Shown one piece after another: positions 44,760-53,594 of a DNA stretch of 64,000 nucleotides (its first letter is position 1; the number at the start of each line of letters is the position of its first letter). The DNA comes from Pseudomonadota bacterium (GTDB lineage Bacteria > Pseudomonadota > Alphaproteobacteria > UBA828), in NCBI GenBank assembly GCA_027624955.1, contig JAQBTG010000016.1, positions 18,082-82,081 on the forward strand, in the 5' to 3' direction. The notes under the pieces were generated by a model that saw nothing but the letters and a program-made list of their open reading frames with translations, was not told the origin of the DNA and made no database searches. A program made the position numbers and the translations under genes.

Positions 44760-45101
44760 GCTGCGCCATATATGATGCCGAACGGAAATTTATCTCGTGT
44801 CTAACTCTGTAGCACATACCACTAACAGACTGATCACACAAGTATATACATCGTTTTATTGTTTAGTTACAAGGTGCTATCAACCACCATTGCTAGTATG
44901 CGCGAGCTAAATGATCGCAAAATATGGTATTCCTTCTAAGGGGCGTTAAAACGCGCCGGTAGCACATTGCAAGCACGGCCAGCGCTCAAACGGCGACATT
45001 CAGCTTGTAGGACATTATGTACTACAAGCAATATGTACTACAAGCAATTGGCGATTCCTTGATCGCCGCGTGAGAGCTTGTACCGACCTAACCAAAATTT
45101 G
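44760..45101. other. 342-base gap between the interrupted gene and phoB
   Basis: No gene is visible here. The stretch is AT-rich around 44800-44940. It holds a short palindrome GCGTT-AA-AACGC at about 44942-44953, the tandem 16-base repeat at 45016-45047, and stem-loops GGCGAT/ATCGCC at 45050-45067 and CCTAAC/GTTAGG at 45087-45106, the last overlapping the phoB stop. None is followed by a T-run, so I call no terminator. Both flanking genes are on the minus strand, so the promoter of the interrupted gene should lie here. Confidence 0.6.
45016..45047 (+). repeat. Tandem 16-base direct repeat downstream of phoB
   Basis: TATGTACTACAAGCAA occurs at 45016-45031 and again at 45032-45047, identical and without spacer. 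CTACAAGC within each unit can pair with GCTTGTAG at 45003-45010. The repeat is about 55 bases beyond the phoB stop and may be an operator or recent duplication; function is unknown. Confidence 0.7.
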
Positions 45102-45791
45102 TTAGGCGTGCTCGTCCAACGCGTATCCAGCGGCGCGCACGGTCCTGATAATATCCTGTTTTCCGCCGGCGTTTAGTGTTCTGCGTAGGCGCCGGACATG
45201 GACATCGACCGTTCTCGATTCAAGATATATTTCCCGCCCCCACACGGCATCGAGCAATTGCTCACGGCTGAAGACGCGGCCGGGATGCTCCATGAAGTGG
45301 CGCAGGAGGCGAAATTCTGTCGGGGCCAAACGAATTGGGTCGCCGCCGCGTGTCACCCGGTATTTAGCGAGGTCCATGGTCACGTCGGCGAACTGAATGA
45401 TCTCGGCTTCAAAAGCGGGGCGCAGCCGGCGCAGCACGGCGCGCACCCGCGCCACCAATTCGCTCGGTGAGAACGGCTTGACGATATAATCGTCGGCGCC
45501 GTAATCGAGACCGCGCACCCGGTCGCTTTCCTCGCCACGCGCTGTCAGCATGATGATCGGCAGATTCTGCGTCTGAGTTGCGCGGCGAATGCGGCGGCAA
45601 ACTTCGATGCCGGAAATCCGCGGCATCATCCAGTCTAGAATAACGAGATCCGGGCAGCGCTCGGCGATCATCGTCATCGCCTCCTCGCCGTTCACCGCCT
45701 CGCCGACTTCGAAGCCGCCGCGTTCAAGATTGTAGCGCACCAAAGTCAGCAGATCGGCCTCATCGTCGACCACAAGCACATATGGTTTCAC
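45102..45791 (-). CDS. phoB: PhoB, phosphate-regulon response regulator
   Basis: The 229-residue OmpR/PhoB-type regulator has the receiver phosphorylation site Asp53 in ILDWMMPRISG, LTARGEESDRVRGLDYGADDYIVKPFS, and a winged-helix output domain (REQLLDAVWGREIYLESRTVDVHVRRLRRTLN in two pieces). It activates Pho-regulon genes when PhoR phosphorylates it. It is the last gene of the pst-pho stretch, 12 bases after phoU. Its cognate PhoR is five genes upstream. Confidence 0.97.
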   Translation of the reverse strand: MKPYVLVVDDEADLLTLVRYNLERGGFEVGEAVNGEEAMTMIAERCPDLVILDWMMPRISGIEVCRRIRRATQTQNLPIIMLTARGEESDRVRGLDYGADDYIVKPFSPSELVARVRAVLRRLRPAFEAEIIQFADVTMDLAKYRVTRGGDPIRLAPTEFRLLRHFMEHPGRVFSREQLLDAVWGREIYLESRTVDVHVRRLRRTLNAGGKQDIIRTVRAAGYALDEHA

Positions 45792-45803
45792 GGGTTCACG
45801 GGT

Positions 45804-46535
45804 TCACGGCTTTACGGCCTCATCGCCGGCACGATCCGGCGCCGTTGCGAACGGCGTCGTATCGCCCTTGGGGCGCGCCTCGCTGAGTGGCTTGCCGGTC
45901 ACGAGAAAGGTGATGGTCTCGGCGATATTTGTGGCGTGATCGCCCATACGCTCGATGTTCTTGGCGATAAACAGAAGATGAGTGCACGGCGTGATGTGGC
46001 GCGGATCTTCCATCATATAGGTCAGTAGCTCGCGGAATAGGCTGTTATAGGTCTCGTCCACTTCTTCATCGCGCCGCCACACCGCCAGCGCCTTCTCGGC
46101 ATCGCGCGCCAGATAGGCGTCCAATACATCCTTGATCATGCCCTGGACGATTTGCGACATGCGCGGGATGACCGCCACCGGGCGCATTGGTTCGACCTGG
46201 GAAAGCGCGCTCGCCCGTTTGGCGACGTTGGCAGCGTAATCGCCGATCCGTTCTAAATCGCTCGATATTTTGAGCGACGCAGTGATCAGTCGGAGATCGG
46301 CCGCCATCGGTTGGCGGAGAGCGAGAAGACGCATCACCAGCTGGTCGATTTCATGCTCGAGTTGGTCGATAGGTTGGTCGTCGGCGATGACCGTCGCGGC
46401 CAGTTCCGGATCGCGTTTTATCAACGCCGTGATGGCCTTGGCCAATTGCTGCTCGACCATGCCGCCCATGCGCAGAATGGTGTCGGTCATCTGGTTGAGT
46501 TCTTCGTCATAGCGCTTGACGGTATGCTTAGGCAT
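45804..46535 (-). CDS. phoU: PhoU, phosphate signalling protein
   Basis: The 243-residue helical protein has the two PhoU repeats with metal-binding ExxxD-type motifs (LEHEIDQLVMRLLALRQPMAADLR, then RMGDHATNIAE). PhoU couples PstSCAB transport to PhoR and represses the Pho response when phosphate is abundant. It lies between pstB and phoB with 29 and 12 base gaps. Length and both repeats are normal. Confidence 0.97.
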   Translation of the reverse strand: MPKHTVKRYDEELNQMTDTILRMGGMVEQQLAKAITALIKRDPELAATVIADDQPIDQLEHEIDQLVMRLLALRQPMAADLRLITASLKISSDLERIGDYAANVAKRASALSQVEPMRPVAVIPRMSQIVQGMIKDVLDAYLARDAEKALAVWRRDEEVDETYNSLFRELLTYMMEDPRHITPCTHLLFIAKNIERMGDHATNIAETITFLVTGKPLSEARPKGDTTPFATAPDRAGDEAVKP

Positions 46536-46564
46536 GGCCTCGTCCTTTCAGGCGTTCTTGCGGT

Positions 46565-47383
46565 TTAGCCGAAGCGCCCAGTGATGTAATCTTGGGTGCG
46601 CTTCTCTTCCGGGTTGGTAAATATGGCTTCGGTATCGCCGAACTCCACTAGCTTTCCCAAATGGAAAAACGCGGTGTACTGAGAAACGCGGGCTGCTTGC
46701 TGCATATTGTGCGTAACGATGGCGATGGTGAAGTCCTCTTTCAACTCGTCGATCAGTTCCTCCACCTTGGCGGTGGCGATTGGATCAAGCGCCGAGCACG
46801 GCTCATCCATCAAAATAACTTCGGGACTGATGGCGATGGCGCGCGCTATGCAGAGGCGCTGTTGTTGTCCACCCGACAGGCTGGTGGCAGACGCGTTCAT
46901 GCGATCGGCTACCTCAACGAACAGCCCGGCCCGGCGCAAACTATTTTCGACGATTTCATCGAGCTCGCCGGCGTTTTCGGCGAGGCCGTGAATGCGCGGC
47001 CCATAGGCGACATTGTCATAGATCGATTTGGGAAACGGATTTGGTTTTTGGAAGACCATGCCGACGCGGGCGCGAAGCTGAATGACGTCAAGTTCGCGGG
47101 CGTAGATATCGCCGCCGTCGAGCAGCACTTCGCCGCTCACGTTGCAGCCCTCAATGATATCGTTCATGCGGTTCAAGCAGCGCAGGAAAGTCGATTTGCC
47201 GCAGCCTGACGGGCCGATCAACGCGCTCACGCGCTTTTCGGCAACATTCATATCAACATCAAACAGCGCCTGGTTGGCGCCATAAAATACGTTAAGCCCC
47301 GTGATCTGCATCTTGTGCGCCGGCGCCTGTTCTTCCTGAATGCTTGCCGGGTCCATTGTCGTCCCGGTTATTGGTATGGTCAT
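46565..47383 (-). CDS. pstB: PstB, phosphate ABC transporter ATPase
   Basis: The 272-residue protein has Walker [10 protein letters not shown] at about 74-82, the family-typical [22 protein letters not shown], the signature [10 protein letters not shown] and Walker [14 protein letters not shown]. It drives phosphate import with PstC and PstA. It is 34 bases after pstA. A short N-terminal segment (about 25 residues) precedes the ABC core. Confidence 0.98.
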   Translation of the reverse strand: MTIPITGTTMDPASIQEEQAPAHKMQITGLNVFYGANQALFDVDMNVAEKRVSALIGPSGCGKSTFLRCLNRMNDIIEGCNVSGEVLLDGGDIYARELDVIQLRARVGMVFQKPNPFPKSIYDNVAYGPRIHGLAENAGELDEIVENSLRRAGLFVEVADRMNASATSLSGGQQQRLCIARAIAISPEVILMDEPCSALDPIATAKVEELIDELKEDFTIAIVTHNMQQAARVSQYTAFFHLGKLVEFGDTEAIFTNPEEKRTQDYITGRFG

Positions 47384-47417
47384 GGCATTGTCTCTTTCAA
47401 GATTCAGTCACGCCCGC

Positions 47418-48707
47418 CTACCAGCGGATTTCGAAACGCCGCCGCAGATAGACTGCAAGCGCATTCATGATGATGAGGAAGGCAAGCAGGACGAGAATTG
47501 CGGCGGACATTTTTTCGGTGAATCCGCGTTCCGGACTATCTGCCCACAGAAAAATTTGTACGGGAAGGGCGGTTGCTGAATCGAATGGCGCCGAGGGGAT
47601 ATCAACGATGAATGCGACCATGCCGATCATCAGGAGTGGTGCCGTTTCGCCGAGCGCGCGGGCCATGCCGATAATCGTCCCGGTCATGATCCCCGGCATC
47701 GCCAGCGGCAGCACATGATGCGACACCACTTGCAGCGGCGAGGCGCCGACGCCGTGCGCGGCTTCGCGAATGGAAGGCGGTACCGCGGAAAGTGCGGCGC
47801 GCGTGGCGATGATGATGGTGGGCAGCGTCATCAGCATCAGCGTTAGTCCGCCGACGATAGCGGTCGAGCGTGGCAGCTCGAAAAGCTGAATGAAAATAAC
47901 CAATCCGAGCAAGCCGAAGACGATCGAGGGCACGGCGGCCAAATTGTTGATGTTGACCTCGACAAAATCTGTGAGGCTGTTCTTGGGCGCAAACTCCTGC
48001 AGATAGATCGCCGCGGCGACGCCGAGGGGAAAGGCCAGAACGAGGGTAATCAACAAGGTCCAAAACGATCCGGCCAGCGCGCCGCCGATGCCGGCCAATT
48101 CCGGCTCGCGCGAATCCGAGCCGGTAAAAAACCGGCCGTTGAACACAGTGCGCAAATCTTCGGCCGCCTCGAAGCGGTCGAGCCAGCCAAGCTGGCGGTC
48201 GTCGAGGCGGCGTTCCGCTTCCGGCACAGCACGCGGCAGGCTGCCCTTGGTTATCATGTCGACATCGCTGGAGGCGGTCAGCCAGATTTTCTGCACCGTC
48301 CCCACCAGCTCGGGGTCGCGCTCGATCATGCCGCGCAATTCAAAGCGCGCACCCTTGCTCATCAAACCGATCAACTGACGCCTCTCGGCGCGTTCAACGA
48401 CTTCGGGGAATGCTTTGAACAGGGCATTGCGTATGATCTTGCCGTATTTTCCATCGGCCAGATCGCCCTTTTGGTTGGTGCCGCTGGGATCGATCAATGC
48501 GGATTCGAGAGCGACCTCAAGCCTGATTTCCGTTTTGACGAAAGCGGGATAGCCGCGCGCGATGACCGAGCCAATGAGCACCACCAAAACGCCGAGCGCG
48601 AGGACAATAGCCAGGATGCCGAGCACCTTCATCCGGCGTTCCCGGCGGTAGCGCTTTTTCAGCCGTCGCTTGCTGAATTCCGAAACCTGCCAGCCCGCGC
48701 CCGTCAT
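47418..48707 (-). CDS. pstA: PstA, phosphate ABC transporter permease
   Basis: This is a 429-residue inner-membrane permease of the alphaproteobacterial long form: one N-terminal helix, a periplasmic insertion of about 130 residues, then five to six helices with the permease loop EAAHGVGASPLQVVSHHVLPLAMPG interacting with PstB. The conserved MARALGETAPLLMIG lies downstream. The start overlaps the pstC stop as ATGA (48704-48707). Confidence 0.95.
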   Translation of the reverse strand: MTGAGWQVSEFSKRRLKKRYRRERRMKVLGILAIVLALGVLVVLIGSVIARGYPAFVKTEIRLEVALESALIDPSGTNQKGDLADGKYGKIIRNALFKAFPEVVERAERRQLIGLMSKGARFELRGMIERDPELVGTVQKIWLTASSDVDMITKGSLPRAVPEAERRLDDRQLGWLDRFEAAEDLRTVFNGRFFTGSDSREPELAGIGGALAGSFWTLLITLVLAFPLGVAAAIYLQEFAPKNSLTDFVEVNINNLAAVPSIVFGLLGLVIFIQLFELPRSTAIVGGLTLMLMTLPTIIIATRAALSAVPPSIREAAHGVGASPLQVVSHHVLPLAMPGIMTGTIIGMARALGETAPLLMIGMVAFIVDIPSAPFDSATALPVQIFLWADSPERGFTEKMSAAILVLLAFLIIMNALAVYLRRRFEIRW

Positions 48708-50113
48708 TCGTACTGCTCGCGATATTTGCGCGCGATATAAAGCGCCAGGACATTGAGCGCCAAAGTGGCGAGAAAGAGTGCCAGACCAAGCGCGAAGGCG
48801 GCCAGGGTTTTGGCACTATCGAATTCCTGATCGCCGACCAGAAGGGTGACCATTTGTGCGGTCACCGTGGTCACAGCGTCGAGCGGATTGGCCGTGAGCT
48901 TGGCCGCGAGGCCCGCCGCCATGACGACGATCATGGTTTCACCGATGGCGCGGCTGATGGCCAGCAAACAGGCCGCGACGATACCCGGCAGCGCCGCCGG
49001 CAGGATCACTTTCAGCACGGTTTCCGCGCGGGTTGCTCCCATCGCAAGTGAGCCTTCCCGCAGCGCGCGCGGCACCGCGACGATGGCGTCATCGCTCAGC
49101 GAAGAAATGAACGGAATGATCATGATGCCCATCACCGCGCCAGCCGCGAGCGCGCTCTCGGACGCGACATCCAGGCCGAGATAGGCGCCGGCGCCGCGCA
49201 ATGCAGGGGCGACCGTCAGCGCGGCGAAAAAGCCGTACACCACGGTCGGTACGCCGGCCAGGATTTCAAGCATCGGCTTGATCGTGTTGCGAACCCGAGG
49301 GTTGGCGAACTCGGCCATATAGATTGCCGAAAACAGCCCGATCGGCAGGGCGACCAACATCGCGATCAAAGTAATCAACAACGTGCCGGTAAAGAGCGGT
49401 ACCGCGCCGAAAGCGCCCGAACTACCGACCTGATCGTTGCGGATGGCAGTTTGCGGGCTCCATTCAAGACCGAACAGGAAATCGCCCACCGGCACGATGG
49501 AAAAGAAGCGGATCGATTCGAACAGCACCGAGAGGATGATGCCGACCGTCGTCACGACGGCGACGAAGGAAGCCAGGATCAGGGCGCCGCGCACCACGCG
49601 TTCGACCTTGTGGCGGGCGCGAAAGGCCGGCGCGACGTGGCGCCACGACCAGCCCAGCCCGACTACGGCCAGAGCGAGGCCGCCGCCCAGCATGGCGGCG
49701 CGGGCGGTCGTGCGCATCGCGCTGTAGCGCTCGGCCGCAGCTACCAGCGCGGGATCGGCCTCGCGGCTTACCGCGTCGCCGGCCGCCAGATTGCGGATAT
49801 CGTTCAGCAAAAGGCCGAGCATGTCGGTGGATTGCGCGGTTAACTCTGGGCCGAGATAGGAGATCAGCAGGGCTTCAAGGATGCGCTCTTCGAACAGCAG
49901 CCAAAACAGCAATATGATGAGCGACGGCAGCGCGCACCAAAGAGCGACATACCAGCCGTGATAGCTCGGCATGGAATGCGGGCGAATTGCTTGTTTGCCA
50001 GCGGTGCCAAGCAATCTCCGCCGTGCCAGAAAATAGCCGAACGCGGCGATCGCGCCGAGCGCGATGAGAAGAATGAGTAGCTGCACGCGCTTGCGGCCTC
50101 CGCTCGCGCCCAT
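48704..50113 (-). CDS. pstC: PstC, phosphate ABC transporter permease
   Basis: This 469-residue inner-membrane subunit is also the long form, with extra helices and a periplasmic region before the permease domain. The permease part has the ALREGSLAMGATRAETVLKVILPAALPG coupling loop and ISRAIGETMIVVMAAGLA. It overlaps pstA. Upstream on the same strand are a small lipoprotein gene and a porin gene instead of the usual pstS. Confidence 0.95.
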   Translation of the reverse strand: MGASGGRKRVQLLILLIALGAIAAFGYFLARRRLLGTAGKQAIRPHSMPSYHGWYVALWCALPSLIILLFWLLFEERILEALLISYLGPELTAQSTDMLGLLLNDIRNLAAGDAVSREADPALVAAAERYSAMRTTARAAMLGGGLALAVVGLGWSWRHVAPAFRARHKVERVVRGALILASFVAVVTTVGIILSVLFESIRFFSIVPVGDFLFGLEWSPQTAIRNDQVGSSGAFGAVPLFTGTLLITLIAMLVALPIGLFSAIYMAEFANPRVRNTIKPMLEILAGVPTVVYGFFAALTVAPALRGAGAYLGLDVASESALAAGAVMGIMIIPFISSLSDDAIVAVPRALREGSLAMGATRAETVLKVILPAALPGIVAACLLAISRAIGETMIVVMAAGLAAKLTANPLDAVTTVTAQMVTLLVGDQEFDSAKTLAAFALGLALFLATLALNVLALYIARKYREQYE

Positions 50114-50237
50114 GAATCAATACGCCGTCGCGCCGCCTGAATCATGTCGGCAGCGCTATCGGACAGGCGAGACATACTCCGCCAATGTTACGGTTTTATG
50201 ACGGCGGCTTTGCAGAGCGATTTAGAACTCTGGCGAA

Positions 50238-50438
50238 CTACTCGGCGTGGATCGTGAATTCGCCGTCTGCGCCGGAGAACAGACCCGGGCCGGGCTCCAT
50301 TTCATCGGCGGGATCCTGCCATTTGCTGGTATGCAGCGGCTTGCCGCCACAGGCGGAAACAGCGAGCATAACGGTGACCAGCAACACGGCGGCAGATTTT
50401 AAGTGGCCACAACGGAGAAATGGATGGGCGCGGCGCAT
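50238..50438 (-). CDS. Small predicted lipoprotein (66 residues)
   Basis: A hydrophobic leader with lipobox VSAC (about Cys30) is followed by a short mature segment ending in GPGLFSGADGEFTIHAE. The GPGLFSG-x-DGEF ending occurs in short lipoproteins of other alphaproteobacteria as far as I recall, and its function is unknown. The gene is 13 bases after the porin stop, so the two are probably cotranscribed. pstC starts 124 bases downstream. Confidence 0.7.
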   Translation of the reverse strand: MRRAHPFLRCGHLKSAAVLLVTVMLAVSACGGKPLHTSKWQDPADEMEPGPGLFSGADGEFTIHAE

Positions 50439-50451
50439 AGCGTCTCTCCCG

Positions 50452-51753
50452 CTAAAATTTCATCAGGGCGCCAACGCCGCCGATGGTGATATCCTCGGTT
50501 TGCACGGCGGGGATATCGGCCTCAAACATGCCGACGGTGGCATAAAACTGGGTGCTGAGCTTGTCGATTTTTTGTACAGCGGCGATGCTGTAGAACGTGC
50601 CTTCGCGATTGCTCCCGCCGGCATTTTCCGTTTCGGCATAATCGATGCTGACGGCAGTGCCGCCAATTTCCGTCAGTTCAAAGTCATGGCCGAGTTTGAC
50701 GTACCAGAATTGCTCATCGTCGCGGCCCGCCGCTTCCAGGTCCTCAACGGAATAGCTGCCGGTCAGGCTGGTGCCGAACGGCGCCTTGACCGAGCCGGAA
50801 AAGCCAAGGCCGGTTTTTTGAGCTGTTGGTGAGGCATCCCAGTAGCTGGTGGCAAGAGCCACTTCATAGCCATCGAATTCGCGGCCATAACGCGCCGCGA
50901 CATCCCATTCATCGCCGTCGACCCAGGAGGTCGAAAGCTTGACGCCGGCGAATGTCGGGCTGTCATAACGTACCCGGTCATCTCGGCTCAGGCCGTCCTG
51001 GGTGTCGAACAGATCATCTACCGTCACGCCCGACGACGTGCCCCCGGTGCCTGAGAGACGGAATAACAAGGAACTGCCGAGACTGGAGAAGCCGGAACTT
51101 GAGATTGCCCCAGTGCCGGACAAATCCACTTCTACCGAACCGTCGGAGGCGGTCGATCCCTGGCCTAAATAGAGCTTGCCCAACTTGGCGTTGTTAAACC
51201 ACAGCTCGAGTTTGCGCTCGGTGAAGCTGTTGCTGGCGATAACAGAGGTATTTTGGTCAATCGTGACGTCGGCGGTCGAGTTTGATGCGAACTCCGCCTC
51301 GATCAGCATGCCGGCGGTCCAATCCTCGTCCATTTTGGTCTTGCCGGCAAAGCGCAAGCGGGTCGACGCCATGTCATTGTCGGCCTGAAACCAGCGCGCC
51401 TGATTGCCGTCGTCGGCATAGAAAACCATGCGGCTGAGCTGGCCGGATATGCTGAGAGAGGTGTTTGCCTGTCCAGACGTGACGGTCGGGCCCGCAGCGT
51501 AAGATTCGGCCTTAACCGCGGCGACCGCTTGCTCGTTCTGATGCACATCGTCGCGTAGTTCTTGCAGATCGCGGGCCAGGCTTTCGATCTGGTTTTTTAG
51601 TGCGGCGTTTTCCGCTTTGATATCGGATAGGTCGTCCGCGGCGGCGGGGGCCGCCAATATAAGTGGCGCGCTGATGATAGCTGCGCTCATCAGAAGCCCG
51701 GCGCGGGCGATCCGGCGGGTATGCGTTTGGTTTATCTTCAATCGCTCAATCAT
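50452..51753 (-). CDS. Outer-membrane porin, DcaP-like
   Basis: The 433-residue protein has a signal peptide (to APAAADD), an N-terminal coiled coil (LSDIKAENAALKNQIESLARD, LQELRDDVHQ) and a beta-barrel ending in the terminal phenylalanine ALMKF needed for BAM recognition. The coiled coil plus 16-18 strand barrel resembles the DcaP family. I chose the ATG at 51753 because it gives a proper signal peptide; the frame is open to 51888. It lies where pstS is expected. A Fur-type operator sits about 240 bases upstream. Confidence 0.85.
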   Translation of the reverse strand: MIERLKINQTHTRRIARAGLLMSAAIISAPLILAAPAAADDLSDIKAENAALKNQIESLARDLQELRDDVHQNEQAVAAVKAESYAAGPTVTSGQANTSLSISGQLSRMVFYADDGNQARWFQADNDMASTRLRFAGKTKMDEDWTAGMLIEAEFASNSTADVTIDQNTSVIASNSFTERKLELWFNNAKLGKLYLGQGSTASDGSVEVDLSGTGAISSSGFSSLGSSLLFRLSGTGGTSSGVTVDDLFDTQDGLSRDDRVRYDSPTFAGVKLSTSWVDGDEWDVAARYGREFDGYEVALATSYWDASPTAQKTGLGFSGSVKAPFGTSLTGSYSVEDLEAAGRDDEQFWYVKLGHDFELTEIGGTAVSIDYAETENAGGSNREGTFYSIAAVQKIDKLSTQFYATVGMFEADIPAVQTEDITIGGVGALMKF

Positions 51754-51989
51754 TGGTGTGTTCCAATTGCCTTGTTTTGCCGGGGTGCTGCTTAAACTTG
51801 CTCGCGTCAGCCATCTCACTCGAATATCAGTTTGCTTGCGTTTGGAAAGCTGACCGTTTCGGAGCCGCTCAACAGTTTGTTTGTGCATTTATATTGCCGT
51901 TTGCCGTGAGGCATCTTGCCACGGTTTGGTTAACTTCCTATGAGCGGGATGTTGCCGTTGCGTAACAGAGCTTTGTTTCGAGCATCCAA

Positions 51990-52018
51990 ATGTTATTGCG
52001 AATGATTATCGTTTGCAA
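51990..52018 (-). promoter_or_regulatory. Probable porin promoter with embedded Fur box
   Basis: On the minus strand, TTGCAA (52018-52013), a 17-base spacer, and TAACAT (51995-51990) form a plausible promoter pointing at the porin gene. The spacer contains a 21-base imperfect palindrome at 51997-52017 with half-sites TGCGAATGAT and ATCGTTTGCA around a central T (17 of 21 positions symmetric). This matches Fur-box architecture, so iron-loaded Fur would block RNA polymerase here. Confidence 0.62.
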
Positions 52019-52039
52019 CACCTGATTTTGGAAATCGGA

Positions 52040-53452
52040 TCAGTCTTGTTGTGGTGTGCGCGCGGTGTGCGGGAAGCGGAGCGTGAAGATGCTGCCTTTT
52101 CCCGTCTCCGATTCGATTGCCAGCGTTGCGCGGTGGCGGCTGGCGACATGTTTGACGATGGCGAGCCCGAGGCCGGTGCCGCCAAGCTCGCGCGAACGCG
52201 CGGTATCGACGCGATAGAAACGTTCGGTCAGACGCGGCAAGTGCTGGCGTGCTATGCCGTCGCCCTCATCGGCGATCGACACCAGGATATCGCCGGCTTG
52301 TGAAGCGCCGCTGGTGGCGGCGCCTTGGTCCGATGCTTCGTGCCACGCGCGGATGCGCACAGTGCCGCCTTCGCCGCCATATTTGATCGCGTTGTCGACA
52401 AGGTTTTGAAAGAGCTGCGTCAGTTCGCCGGCATCGCCGGTTAAGGGCGGAAGGCCCGCCGCGATATCTTGTTCGATGGTTGCTGCGCGCGCGGCGGCGC
52501 GAAATTCGAGATTTGTGGCAACAGTAGCGAGCACTGCCGGTAGGTCCACGCGATCCGTCGGCGGCGTCTGCTCGTTCATCTCGATGCGCGAGAGCGAGAG
52601 TAAATCCTCCACCAGCCGCGTCATGCGTTCAGCATGCTGGGCCATGATGGCGAGGAAGCGCCCGCGCGCCTCGGCATCGTCCTTGGCGGGCCCGCTCAGG
52701 GTTTCGATGAAGCCGCTCAATGTCGCGAGCGGCGTACGAATTTCATGGCTCGCGTTGGCGACGAAATCGGCGCGCATTTGATCGGCGCGGCGCACTGCCG
52801 TCATATCGACCAGCGCTAGCACGATCGCGGTGCCGTCCGCCGCATGCTCCTTGAGCGGCTCGATCCGGGCGGAAAAATGACGTCGCACTGGCGCCTGTAA
52901 GGTAAAGGCGGCATCTTGTCCGGCGCCCGTGCGCTCCGCCTCTTCCAGCGCTGCGACGACGTCAGGGTTGCGCAGCACGGCCGACATGTCGCGTCCCGCA
53001 AGTTCGCCGCCGAGCAAATTCTCCGAGGCTCGGTTGGCGCGCACCACTTTGTGCCCCTCGTTTAGCAGCAACACCGGACCGGGCAGCGCGTCCAAGGCAC
53101 GTTCCATGCCGTCCACGTCGCTTCTAAGGCGCGCCGTGCGCTGCCCAATTTCACGTTCGGCGCGCTGCCCGGACTGAGTCAATTCGCGGCCGATGCGCGT
53201 TCGCGCGCTTGCCGCGGTGACTGCACCGCCGCGCACCAATTGCTCCAATTGGTTTTTTACCTGGAGCAAATCGCCGAGCAGCCAATGAATGGCGGCGGCG
53301 CTGATCAAAGTCAGGCCGAGCCAGGTCAGTGCGGCGACACCCGGCGCCAGCAGGCCGAGCGCGGCGAGCACGATAAAGCCGAGCGCCAGGGGAGCCGCGG
53401 CAATGCTCACCGCGCGCAGCCATCGGCCTAAGGGTACGTCTCGCCAAACCAT
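52040..53452 (-). CDS. phoR: PhoR, phosphate-regulon sensor histidine kinase
   Basis: The 470-residue protein has two N-terminal membrane helices (about 16-60), a PAS domain (residues about 115-220, LDALPGPVLLLNEGHKVVRAN) and the HisKA motif ASHEIRTPLATLSGF with His236. The HATPase domain carries the N-box NLVDNAIKYGG and the GTGLGLAIVKH G-box. It phosphorylates PhoB at low phosphate. It is the first gene of the Pho locus on this strand and divergent from mutS. Other genes separate it from its partner phoB at 45102-45791. Confidence 0.95.
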   Translation of the reverse strand: MVWRDVPLGRWLRAVSIAAAPLALGFIVLAALGLLAPGVAALTWLGLTLISAAAIHWLLGDLLQVKNQLEQLVRGGAVTAASARTRIGRELTQSGQRAEREIGQRTARLRSDVDGMERALDALPGPVLLLNEGHKVVRANRASENLLGGELAGRDMSAVLRNPDVVAALEEAERTGAGQDAAFTLQAPVRRHFSARIEPLKEHAADGTAIVLALVDMTAVRRADQMRADFVANASHEIRTPLATLSGFIETLSGPAKDDAEARGRFLAIMAQHAERMTRLVEDLLSLSRIEMNEQTPPTDRVDLPAVLATVATNLEFRAAARAATIEQDIAAGLPPLTGDAGELTQLFQNLVDNAIKYGGEGGTVRIRAWHEASDQGAATSGASQAGDILVSIADEGDGIARQHLPRLTERFYRVDTARSRELGGTGLGLAIVKHVASRHRATLAIESETGKGSIFTLRFPHTARTPQQD

Positions 53453-53516
53453 AGCGCTTTCCCGGTCTTACGATGTTTTGTTTACGGCCGTGCAGCGCGC
53501 GGCAATTTATGCTCTG

Positions 53517-53546
53517 GCCCAGGGACGCCCAGGGTCGCCCAGGCCT
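53517..53546. repeat. Three phased GCCCAGG repeats in the phoR-mutS gap
   Basis: GCCCAGGGAC, GCCCAGGGTC and GCCCAGGCCT follow one another at 53517, 53527 and 53537, a strict 10-base period, placing identical faces on the same side of the helix. It lies 65 bases upstream of phoR and 49 upstream of mutS and may be an operator or a chance expansion. Confidence 0.6.
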
Positions 53547-53594
53547 TAACGCAAAGTGTTTCGACAATCCTCCCCTGTGTTACCGTCTCGTGCA

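Noticed and set aside
45050..45106. Stem-loops near the phoB stop as intrinsic terminators
   Set aside because: Both hairpins (GGCGAT/ATCGCC and CCTAAC/GTTAGG) lack a downstream T-run on the minus strand.
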